Shown here: in pieces, positions 6,731 to 13,086 of the stretch
How positions within the stretch are numbered: position 1 is the first letter of the stretch
Layout: each line of letters starts with the position of its first letter
Assembly: GCA_002496635.1 (NCBI GenBank)
Contig: DAKQ01000026.1
Span: 11,795-28,997 of the forward strand
Length of the DNA stretch: 17,203 bases
Reading direction: 5' to 3'
Source of the DNA: Euryarchaeota archaeon UBA82
GTDB lineage: Archaea > Thermoplasmatota > Poseidoniia > Poseidoniales > Poseidoniaceae
Made by a program: the position numbers and the translations under genes
Notes under the pieces: generated by a model
The model's database searches: none
Told to the model about the DNA's origin: nothing
Seen by the model: only the letters and a program-made list of their open reading frames with translations

Positions 6731-8152
6731 TTAGATTTCTTTTATTGCATTGTTCAAACCAGTCATCATGGCCTTTCCATCACCAAAGAGCATCATTGTT
6801 TTGTCCATGTAAAAGAGGTCATTATCGACACCTGCATAGCCTACTGAGAGTGAACGTTTGATGATGACTACAGTACGTGCAGCATCAGCATCGATAATTG
6901 GCATTCCTGCAAGTGGACCTTCACCGCTTCGAGCAGCAGGGTTCGTTGTATCGTTCGCTCCGATAACTATTGCAACATCACATTCTGGGAATTCCGAGTT
7001 TATTTCATCCATTTCAATGAGCTGTTCATATGGAACATTTGCTTCTGCAAGAAGTACATTCATGTGGCCAGGCATACGTCCAGCTACAGGATGAATCGCA
7101 TACTTGACTTCCGTATCGAACTTATCTGAAATCAAATCTGCAAATTCCTTGACTTGATGTTGACATTGGGATACAGCCATTCCGTAACCTGGGACGATGA
7201 TGACCTTTTGTGCACCATCAATCATCATTGCAACTTCATCAGGATCAGAACCAACCTTTGTTCGAGTCAATGATTCCTTTTCACCAGTTCCTCCAAACGA
7301 TTTGAACAAGACATCAGCAAGGGTACGATTCATTGCTTTGCACATAATGAATGTTAGAATTAAACCAGATGCTCCAACAAGGGAACCTGCGATGATAAGC
7401 GCTGAATTCCCGATAATAAATCCAGTAAATGCTGCTGCGATACCAGATAATGAGTTGAGTAAAGATACAACAACTGGCATATCTGCTCCACCGATTGGTA
7501 ACACCAGTACAAGACCTAGCAAGCAAGAGATGCCGATGATACTCCACAGGTATGTGGTGTTTGTTGGGTCATCTATGCTCAAGTAAATGAGAACTGCAAC
7601 AGCGATAACAAGCATAACCTTGACAGGATTCAGCCATGAAGGACCCCATGTTGGTGTCTTTATCCACTTTCCAAAGACGCTTACTCCGCCTTTGAGTTTA
7701 TACATAGCGAGAATTGAACCTGTGAGAGTCATCCATCCAACGAGTGCAGAAAGACCAGCGGCGACCATAATAACGGTGATATCTAGATTCCCAGTTGGAA
7801 TGTTCGATGAATCCTCCATGTACCTCCAAACTTCGGATAAAGCTACAAGTGCGGAAGCTGCTCCGCCAAAGCCATTGAAGAGAGCGACAAGTTCAGGCAT
7901 CCCTGTCATCTGAACACGTACAGCCATGATGTAGCCGATAAGTGAACCAAGTACTACACCTGCTCCGATTAGAACCCATTCAGCGTCTCCTGCTAATTCC
8001 ATACTTAGGATTGTAGTGAGAACTGCAACAAGCATACCGAGTGCCCCAAGTTGATTTCCAAAGGGAGCCGTTCTTGGATGACCAAGCTTTTTCAAACCAA
8101 AAATAAAGAGTGCGGCAGATAGTAAATATCCTAGAGAAACCCAATCTTCCAT
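6731..8152 (-). CDS. pntB: NAD(P) transhydrogenase subunit beta (PntB)
   Basis: 473 residues. This subunit of the proton-translocating transhydrogenase holds most of membrane domain II and the NADP(H)-binding domain III. The first about 270 residues are a run of hydrophobic helices. Domain III carries GYGMAVSQCQ (322-331), the HPVAGRMPGHMN strand-loop (354-365), GANDTTNPAA (398-407) and KRSLSVGYAGVDNDLF (432-447), all hallmark NADP-site motifs. In the usual direction NADH reduces NADP+ while protons flow inward. I chose ATG 8152 because GAGGTG (8159-8164) lies six bases upstream and it follows the pntA2 stop by one base; an ATG at 8182 would add ten atypical residues inside pntA2. Third gene of the pntA1-pntA2-pntB operon. 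Confidence 0.95.
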   Translation of the reverse strand: MEDWVSLGYLLSAALFIFGLKKLGHPRTAPFGNQLGALGMLVAVLTTILSMELAGDAEWVLIGAGVVLGSLIGYIMAVRVQMTGMPELVALFNGFGGAASALVALSEVWRYMEDSSNIPTGNLDITVIMVAAGLSALVGWMTLTGSILAMYKLKGGVSVFGKWIKTPTWGPSWLNPVKVMLVIAVAVLIYLSIDDPTNTTYLWSIIGISCLLGLVLVLPIGGADMPVVVSLLNSLSGIAAAFTGFIIGNSALIIAGSLVGASGLILTFIMCKAMNRTLADVLFKSFGGTGEKESLTRTKVGSDPDEVAMMIDGAQKVIIVPGYGMAVSQCQHQVKEFADLISDKFDTEVKYAIHPVAGRMPGHMNVLLAEANVPYEQLIEMDEINSEFPECDVAIVIGANDTTNPAARSGEGPLAGMPIIDADAARTVVIIKRSLSVGYAGVDNDLFYMDKTMMLFGDGKAMMTGLNNAIKEI

Positions 8153-8153
8153 C

Positions 8154-8465
8154 TCAAGCACCTCTTCGCTTCTTTCCAGCAATCATATTCAACATTCTAT
8201 TGGTGACAAGGAATCCACCGACAACATTGATCATCGCTAAAACTACAGCAACGAATGCAAGAATTCCAGAAATTGCTGTATCTCCTGCTTCGTATGCTAC
8301 ATTTGCTCCAATGAGTGCTCCAATGATTGAAATTCCAGAGATTGCATTTGCACCGCTCATAAGAGGTGTGTGCAGTGTTGCAGGTACTTTTGTGATCAAC
8401 TCAAATCCAAGGAATATAGCAAGTACGAACAGAGTAATGTTTCCAATTAAAAATTCTGGTGTCAT
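8154..8465 (-). CDS. pntA2: NAD(P) transhydrogenase alpha subunit part 2 (membrane segment)
   Basis: 103 residues. This is the membrane part of the alpha subunit, encoded as its own gene as in three-subunit transhydrogenases. It has three to four hydrophobic helices and the conserved KVPATLHTPLMSGANAISGI (26-45), which forms part of the proton-conducting domain II with PntB. The C-terminus is short and basic (GKKRRGA). Its ATG overlaps the pntA1 stop in an ATGA junction and has a very strong AGGAGGTG at 8473-8480. Together these indicate coupled translation and a one-to-one subunit ratio. The pntB start follows one base after its stop. The identification is secure. Confidence 0.95.
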   Translation of the reverse strand: MTPEFLIGNITLFVLAIFLGFELITKVPATLHTPLMSGANAISGISIIGALIGANVAYEAGDTAISGILAFVAVVLAMINVVGGFLVTNRMLNMIAGKKRRGA

Positions 8466-9625
8466 TCAATTGCACCTCCTAGGCGAGTTTGTTTTGGATG
8501 TAACTCTCCATCTTTGCAGATGAGGACGCCACCCATTCCATTGACGTAGAAATCGCTTCCTTCTGGAGCGCCTACGAGGATATCGTCTTCTTCTGAAATT
8601 TTTACTTCACCTTCATCGACAAGCGAAGTGATGAACGTGGTTAGATTGTTGGAATAAAGCATGCTTGCGGTTGTAGCAATAGTTCCTGGAAGGTTTGATG
8701 TTCCTACAATAATTACGCCATTGTCGGTTGTGATTACTTCACCTGCAACTGTGTCTTCGCAGTTTCCACCTACATCTGCATTCATATCGACAACAACAGC
8801 ACCTGATTTGAAGTTTCGAACTGCTGATGAAGGTACAGTAATAGGCGCTGGGCGTCCAAAGATACGTGCTGTTGTAACAATAATGTCTGCATCAGATGCA
8901 ACACCGCATACAGTATCGTTTACTTTCTGAATAAATTCAGGGGTGAGTGGTTTAGCATATCCAGCTTCATCTTCAAAGTCATCCATTCCATCGACTTCAA
9001 TGAATCGGCCACCAACAGATTCGATTTGTTCTGCTGCGGATTTACGAACGTCTGATGCATAAACGACTGCTCCAAGACGCTTTGCTGTTGCAATTGCTTG
9101 AAGTCCTGCAACACCTGAACCCATGATGACCACCTTCGCAGGTCGAACAGTTCCAGCTGATGTTGTCATCATAGGAATTCCCTTAGGAACCTGTGATGCT
9201 CCTAGCAGTACCGCTTTGTATCCTGCAAGATTGTCTTGGCTTGAATTAACGTCCATTGATTGAGCACGACTCAAACGTCTTGGAATCATATCCATTGAGA
9301 GTAAGGTGATGTTGGCTTTGATGCAATCCTTGACATGTTGTGGGTTTCGGAATGGATCAGAAACACAAGCCAAAGTTGTTCCTTCTGCAAGCCCATCAAC
9401 TCCAGGGAATCGGATGGTGATGAGGTTAGCACAAGCAAGAGCATCCTGTCGTGTTCCTACAGTTGCACCTGCCTCTGTATATGCTTCATCAGAGTAATTT
9501 GCATCCTTTCCAGCACCTGATTCAACAATGACTTCGAATCCTGCTTTGAGTAGTTTTTTCATGCTGGTTGGAACGATTGCAACTCGTGTTTCATCAGCGG
9601 GTTCTTTGAGCACTCCCAACTTCAT
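8462..9625 (-). CDS. pntA1: NAD(P) transhydrogenase alpha subunit part 1 (NAD-binding domain I)
   Basis: 387 residues. This is the soluble domain I that binds NAD(H) and passes hydride to NADP bound on PntB. It is related to alanine dehydrogenase: LGVLKEPADETRVAIVP (3-19) at the N-terminus, IPRRLSRAQSMD (114-125), DNLAGYKAV (131-139) and the Rossmann glycine motif VIMGSGVAG (166-174). There is no membrane segment, since that part is the next gene. The start at 9625 is set by AGGTG (9631-9635) five bases upstream and by alignment with the family; the longer reading frame to 9706 adds 27 unrelated residues. First gene of a three-gene operon, divergent from mdh across 132 bases. Confidence 0.95.
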   Translation of the reverse strand: MKLGVLKEPADETRVAIVPTSMKKLLKAGFEVIVESGAGKDANYSDEAYTEAGATVGTRQDALACANLITIRFPGVDGLAEGTTLACVSDPFRNPQHVKDCIKANITLLSMDMIPRRLSRAQSMDVNSSQDNLAGYKAVLLGASQVPKGIPMMTTSAGTVRPAKVVIMGSGVAGLQAIATAKRLGAVVYASDVRKSAAEQIESVGGRFIEVDGMDDFEDEAGYAKPLTPEFIQKVNDTVCGVASDADIIVTTARIFGRPAPITVPSSAVRNFKSGAVVVDMNADVGGNCEDTVAGEVITTDNGVIIVGTSNLPGTIATTASMLYSNNLTTFITSLVDEGEVKISEEDDILVGAPEGSDFYVNGMGGVLICKDGELHPKQTRLGGAIE

Positions 9626-9673
9626 AATTACACCTATGATTCGCCCACACAGAGGGGGTTCTTCAATACCACC

Positions 9674-9689
9674 CTCCATCCAGATGGAG
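9674..9689. promoter_or_regulatory. Dyad symmetry in the pntA1-mdh divergent region
   Basis: The bases form CTCCATC-CA-GATGGAG: perfect seven-base arms around a two-base centre. The dyad is about 50 bases before the pntA1 start and 70 before the mdh start. A two-base centre is too tight for an RNA hairpin of full stem length, so a protein-binding site on DNA is the likelier role. A regulator of both redox units is conceivable. Confidence 0.35.
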
Positions 9690-9710
9690 AATTCGTTTGG
9701 GAACAACCAT

Positions 9711-9722
9711 TTGAATTAAAGA
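9711..9722. promoter_or_regulatory. AT-rich candidate core promoter shared by mdh and pntA1
   Basis: The run TTTGAATTAAAG is a marked AT-rich patch in the divergent gap and reads TATA-like on both strands (TTTAATTC on the minus strand). It is about 40 bases before the mdh ATG, which suits a short leader with GAGGAG at 9746-9751. For pntA1 it would give a leader of about 60 bases. No experiment supports it. Confidence 0.25.
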
Positions 9723-9757
9723 GCGCCTCGTTCAGACATCAGATTGAGGAGAGAATT

Positions 9758-10696
9758 ATGTCCCGTGGAAGCCGTAAAATTTCAGTAATAGGAGCAGGAA
9801 ATGTTGGAGCAACATGTGCTTTTGTTTTAGCCAATATGAAGATAGCAGATATCGTACTTCTTGATATCTATGAAGGATTTGCAAAAGGAAAGGCATTGGA
9901 TATGAGTCAAAATGCGAATGTTCTCAATTACAATGGAACAATTACTGGTACTTCATCATACGAAGATATTGCTGATTCAGATGTTGTTGTCGTAACTAGC
10001 GGATTTCCAAGACAACCAGGAATGACTCGAGAGGATCTCATTGGAAAGAATGCCGAAATTATTGCACAGGTGGGTGCGGGTATCCGTGATCATGCGCCAG
10101 ATGCTGTTATCATTGTTGTAACCAATCCTCTTGACCTAATGACCTATCACATGCAGAAGGTTACTGGATTTCCTTCCAATCGTGTAATAGGACAAGCAGG
10201 TGTTCTCGACAGCGCCCGTATGGCTCATTTCATTGCTTTAGAGTTGGGATGTGCAGAAGAAGATGTTAGCCCTATGGTTCTTGGCGGTCACGGGGATACA
10301 ATGGTTCCTCTACCACGATACACAACTGTAGGAGGTATACCGATTACACAACTCATGAGTCAAGAAAGAATCGAGGCGATATCCGCTCGCACAGCTAGCG
10401 GTGGTGGAGAAATTGTCAAGTTACTCGAGCGTGGTTCAGCATTCTATGCCCCTGGTTCTGCTGCTGCAATCATGGCAGAATCCGTTCTAAATAATCGACG
10501 TCGGTTATTGCCCGCATCATGTCATTTAACAGGCCAATATGGGCTTGATGAGGTTTACATCGGAGTTCCATGTTTGTTAGGTTCAAACGGAGTTGAACAA
10601 ATCTTTGAATTGAATCTCAGTGAAGGAGAACTTGCTTCTCTCCAAGAGTCTGGTAACTTCTACAAGAATCAACTTAAGGACGTACTTGGATATTGA
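9758..10696 (+). CDS. mdh: Malate dehydrogenase, LDH-like NAD-dependent type
   Basis: 312 residues, the usual length. It interconverts malate and oxaloacetate with NAD in the citric acid cycle. The Rossmann motif is VIGAGNVGAT (10-19), and Asp36 after VLLD favours NAD over NADP. The substrate loop GFPRQPGMTREDL (82-94) has Arg85 at the position that sets malate rather than lactate specificity, and Arg91. The catalytic pair is Asp151 in VLDSAR (149-154) and His178 in GGHGDTMVP, with Arg154 binding the carboxylate. The start is fixed by GAGGAG six bases upstream. It is transcribed away from the transhydrogenase operon, so NADH made here could feed NADPH formation next door. Its TGA stop abuts the stop of the convergent acyltransferase gene with no spacer. 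Confidence 0.95.
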   Translation: MSRGSRKISVIGAGNVGATCAFVLANMKIADIVLLDIYEGFAKGKALDMSQNANVLNYNGTITGTSSYEDIADSDVVVVTSGFPRQPGMTREDLIGKNAEIIAQVGAGIRDHAPDAVIIVVTNPLDLMTYHMQKVTGFPSNRVIGQAGVLDSARMAHFIALELGCAEEDVSPMVLGGHGDTMVPLPRYTTVGGIPITQLMSQERIEAISARTASGGGEIVKLLERGSAFYAPGSAAAIMAESVLNNRRRLLPASCHLTGQYGLDEVYIGVPCLLGSNGVEQIFELNLSEGELASLQESGNFYKNQLKDVLGY

Positions 10697-11986
10697 TTAA
10701 TCTGATTTATTTGTTGGAATTTCTTTGATTCCAAATAGATATCTCGAAACCTTGGTTCTCTTTAAAATTTCAAAAGAGATCCAACAACCAAATGTCACCA
10801 ATATGCAACTAAGAAAGACCGCGAAATAGTTTGTAATCCCCATTTTAGTTGATAATTTCAAAGCAGCGAAAGTAATTGGCATGTGGACGATGTAAAAAGG
10901 ATACACGCCTTGATTCATGTAGGCTAAATTTTTGCTTGGTTTATTGAGAAGATGAGCCCCCCATGAAAAAACTGTCAAACACCAGAACCAAGCATGGAAA
11001 CTATGAATGAAACATGAAAAGAGTGTCATTTGATTATGAATAATTCCTTGTTCAATCCAACCCCCATCAATGTAAGGGATGCTATCATGATGCTGCTGAA
11101 TTCGAGTCCATGCAAACAGGACTGTCAGAAGGATTGTTATCCCACTAATTTTCAATCGATTGTTTTCTAAAAATGAATAATATTCTTCCTTAGCAACGAT
11201 ACAGGAATAACCGAATATGAAAAAACCAAGGAACCACAGCCATTCGTATCCGCTTCCAAGAAAACCAGCGATCCACGGCTTGAAGAGAATCTCTACACTA
11301 CTCAATAAGAGTGGTATAATCAAGAACACACCAAATCCAAATCTCGAGGTAAAAATTGATTTGAACATTCTTGTTAATGCTCCCTTATGATTTTTCTGAA
11401 CATAATGGAATATAGGAGTCATCAGAAGTGAATACAAAAATAGATTCCATAAGAACCAAAGATGGCCTAATGCAATTATTTTTCCAATGATCGGAATCCA
11501 AAATATGAACGAAGTAATCAAAATATGATAAAGCAGAGATGTTCCAATATCAGATACACTTTCATTATCCAAATCTACCGCTCCAAGAGCAATGCCACCT
11601 GCAAACCCGATTGTCCACATCCCAAAGATCATTGGAACCAATAATCGTTGTAATCGTTCGATAAGGAATTTACCCCATGAACGTCGTTTGAAGGCGAATG
11701 CTGTTCCCATACCAGAGATCATGAATAACGCCGCAAGTCTCCATTGATGCATCCAATGAAGAAACATGCTTGTTGGGTCGATAGATTCAGCTGTATAGGT
11801 ATTTTCTTCAGCAGCCAATTCATCATTGTCAATATCATCGCTAGATGTGTTAGGGTTGATCTCAGTACCATATGTTGACCAGTAAACGCCTATGGCTACA
11901 TGAAACGGAATCAATAATCCAAAGAGAATGACTCGCAACCAATCGATATCATAGCGACGTTGTACTAACTCTGAATTTTCGCTCAC
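10697..11986 (-). CDS. Acyltransferase family 3 membrane protein
   Basis: 429 residues. About ten hydrophobic helices span the protein. The start of the family domain is RYDIDWLRVILFG with a later His in LLIPFHVAIG (Asp15, Arg18, His29), the pattern seen in OpgC/MdoC-like and other acyltransferase-3 proteins, where a histidine in the first helix is needed for acyl transfer. MISGMGTAFAFKRRSW followed by IERLQRLLVPMIFG is the second family landmark. The probable role is O-acylation of an extracytoplasmic glycan or lipid; the substrate cannot be told. I chose GTG 11986 because GGAGGA (11993-11998) lies six bases upstream; ATG 12007, which overlaps the ygfZ stop as ATGA, is the alternative and has no ribosome site. 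It is last in a unit with the Fe-S carrier and YgfZ. Its stop abuts the mdh stop. Confidence 0.8.
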   Translation of the reverse strand: MSENSELVQRRYDIDWLRVILFGLLIPFHVAIGVYWSTYGTEINPNTSSDDIDNDELAAEENTYTAESIDPTSMFLHWMHQWRLAALFMISGMGTAFAFKRRSWGKFLIERLQRLLVPMIFGMWTIGFAGGIALGAVDLDNESVSDIGTSLLYHILITSFIFWIPIIGKIIALGHLWFLWNLFLYSLLMTPIFHYVQKNHKGALTRMFKSIFTSRFGFGVFLIIPLLLSSVEILFKPWIAGFLGSGYEWLWFLGFFIFGYSCIVAKEEYYSFLENNRLKISGITILLTVLFAWTRIQQHHDSIPYIDGGWIEQGIIHNQMTLFSCFIHSFHAWFWCLTVFSWGAHLLNKPSKNLAYMNQGVYPFYIVHMPITFAALKLSTKMGITNYFAVFLSCILVTFGCWISFEILKRTKVSRYLFGIKEIPTNKSD

Positions 11987-11992
11987 AGTTAC

Positions 11993-11998
11993 TCCTCC
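11993..11998 (-). promoter_or_regulatory. Ribosome binding site favouring a GTG start
   Basis: GGAGGA on the minus strand lies six bases before GTG 11986 and inside the coding frame of the longer version that begins at ATG 12007. The upstream ATG has no such site, so the shorter protein is the better reading. Confidence 0.45.
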
Positions 11999-12003
11999 AT
12001 CCA

Positions 12004-12654
12004 TCATGTTTTTCGAATAACAAGTGAATGTGTTTTTCCAATCGTAGTGGCATCATCCGGGGATCCTTCGATACGAATGAGTGATTTCCCCATTTTGTCT
12101 CTACTTCTCATGCGTGTCAAGATTTCTTGGCCTATATAACATCCTTTTGATTCATGAACTAAATGTTCCAAACGGCAATTAAAAGGATGTCTGGAAGGAG
12201 TGATTTCGTATTCTTGATGAGGAATTGAATGTTCAACACGATATTCATTGAAAGAATCTAACGTTAGGGTCGATTCAATGGTAAACGAAGTAGGAGCAAC
12301 AATGATCCAACCTCTGAACGTACTTACAACCGTAATGTTATCCGCTTTGGGATATTCATCAAATGAAATATAGACATTATTGAATTCAGAAATATCTCTC
12401 ATTGACACATCTTGCTGTAGAATCCTAGAGTTAAGATGATCGAGTAAATTCGTTTTGTATTTGTTATGGCCAACTAAAGCAATATTTTCTCCAACGACTA
12501 TTACTTCAACCATATCAATGATTTTAGCATTTGATTTTGTAAAAACAGTCGTACAGGTTGATTCAACTTTATTGGTTGAAAGACCGTCTAGAAATTTGAA
12601 ACAATCTTTTCCTGAAAGGAGCAAGACGTATGAATCGAGTTGAAACACTCTCAT
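12004..12654 (-). CDS. ygfZ: YgfZ/GcvT-like folate-binding Fe-S cluster maintenance protein
   Basis: 216 residues, short for the family (YgfZ is about 325). The diagnostic motif is KGCYIGQEILTRMRSR (170-185) with the conserved Cys172; this KGCxxGQE signature marks the tetrahydrofolate-dependent YgfZ/IBA57 proteins that help repair or mature Fe-S enzymes. The N-terminus (VLLLSGKDCFKFLDGLSTN, 10-28) matches the usual start of the fold. The C-terminal beta-barrel is reduced to about 30 residues, which accounts for the short length. The start has GAGG (12662-12665) seven bases upstream, overlapping the stop of the A-type carrier gene 9 bases away. That pairing is functionally apt: in other organisms IBA57/YgfZ works with A-type carriers on [4Fe-4S] enzymes. 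The ygfZ symbol is by motif; orthology is not certain. Confidence 0.85.
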   Translation of the reverse strand: MRVFQLDSYVLLLSGKDCFKFLDGLSTNKVESTCTTVFTKSNAKIIDMVEVIVVGENIALVGHNKYKTNLLDHLNSRILQQDVSMRDISEFNNVYISFDEYPKADNITVVSTFRGWIIVAPTSFTIESTLTLDSFNEYRVEHSIPHQEYEITPSRHPFNCRLEHLVHESKGCYIGQEILTRMRSRDKMGKSLIRIEGSPDDATTIGKTHSLVIRKT

Positions 12655-12663
12655 GAGGGTTCC

Positions 12664-13044
12664 TCATGCAAAGGATTCGCCACAACCACAGGAACTTGAT
12701 GCATTTGGATTATTGATTTTGAATCCGCCACCCATCAATCGATCCACATAATCGACTTCAATACCATCGAGTAAATGCGATGATGCATTTGGTACGAGGA
12801 CTCTGAACCCTGAAATTTCGATTTCTTGACAATCAATATCGGTTGTTTCGACGATTTGTAAATCATACATGTATCCTGAACAACCGCCTGATAGAACGCC
12901 CACAAGGAGTGCATGACTACGATCATCACCAAAGGCTTCTGTAAGCATATCCAGCGCTTTTTCAGTGATTGTTAGATTGACATCAACCACCTTAGGTTTG
13001 ATGACTTCAATTGCTGGAGCAGTCTCGCACGTTCCACAGTCCAT
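12664..13044 (-). CDS. A-type Fe-S cluster carrier (HesB/IscA/ErpA family)
   Basis: 126 residues. The family's three cluster-binding cysteines are in place: Cys55 in LSGGCSGYMY and Cys119 and Cys121 in SSCGCGES near the end. GGGFKINNPNASS (105-117) is the usual lead-in. The protein would carry Fe-S clusters to apo-enzymes in the cytoplasm. Before the domain there is an extension of about 20 residues beginning MDCGTC, so two more cysteines (3 and 6) form a CxxC; Cys72 is also extra. Bacterial relatives are usually 105-115 residues without this. The gene has no Shine-Dalgarno; a TATA-like box about 25 bases upstream suggests leaderless transcription. It leads a unit with ygfZ. Whether it is IscA- or ErpA-like cannot be decided here. 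Confidence 0.9.
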   Translation of the reverse strand: MDCGTCETAPAIEVIKPKVVDVNLTITEKALDMLTEAFGDDRSHALLVGVLSGGCSGYMYDLQIVETTDIDCQEIEISGFRVLVPNASSHLLDGIEVDYVDRLMGGGFKINNPNASSSCGCGESFA

Positions 13045-13049
13045 GTATA

Positions 13050-13063
13050 CCCGAAAGGTCGGG
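13050..13063 (-). repeat. Short hairpin just before the A-type carrier start
   Basis: On the minus strand CCCGA-CCTT-TCGGG forms a perfect five-base stem with a four-base loop, ending five bases before the ATG. No T-run follows, so it is not a clear terminator. If transcription reads through from the TPR gene, the hairpin could limit access to the start; if the transcript is leaderless it would not be in the RNA. Confidence 0.35.
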
Positions 13064-13064
13064 G

Positions 13065-13072
13065 GAATATGA
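13065..13072 (-). promoter_or_regulatory. TATA-like box of the A-type carrier gene
   Basis: On the minus strand TCATATTC is centred about 25 bases before the ATG at 13044. There is no Shine-Dalgarno, so spacing fits a leaderless archaeal transcript that starts near the ATG. It lies in the 42-base gap after the TPR gene. Confidence 0.35.
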
Positions 13073-13086
13073 ACCTGACTTCCAAT

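Noticed and set aside
8661..8930. Plus-strand frames opposite the transhydrogenase genes
   Set aside because: The opposite strand carries strongly conserved pnt motifs throughout; these frames show none.
9626..9706. N-terminal extension of PntA1 from an upstream ATG
   Set aside because: It would add 27 residues not found in the family and cover the dyad; the ATG at 9625 has its own AGGTG.
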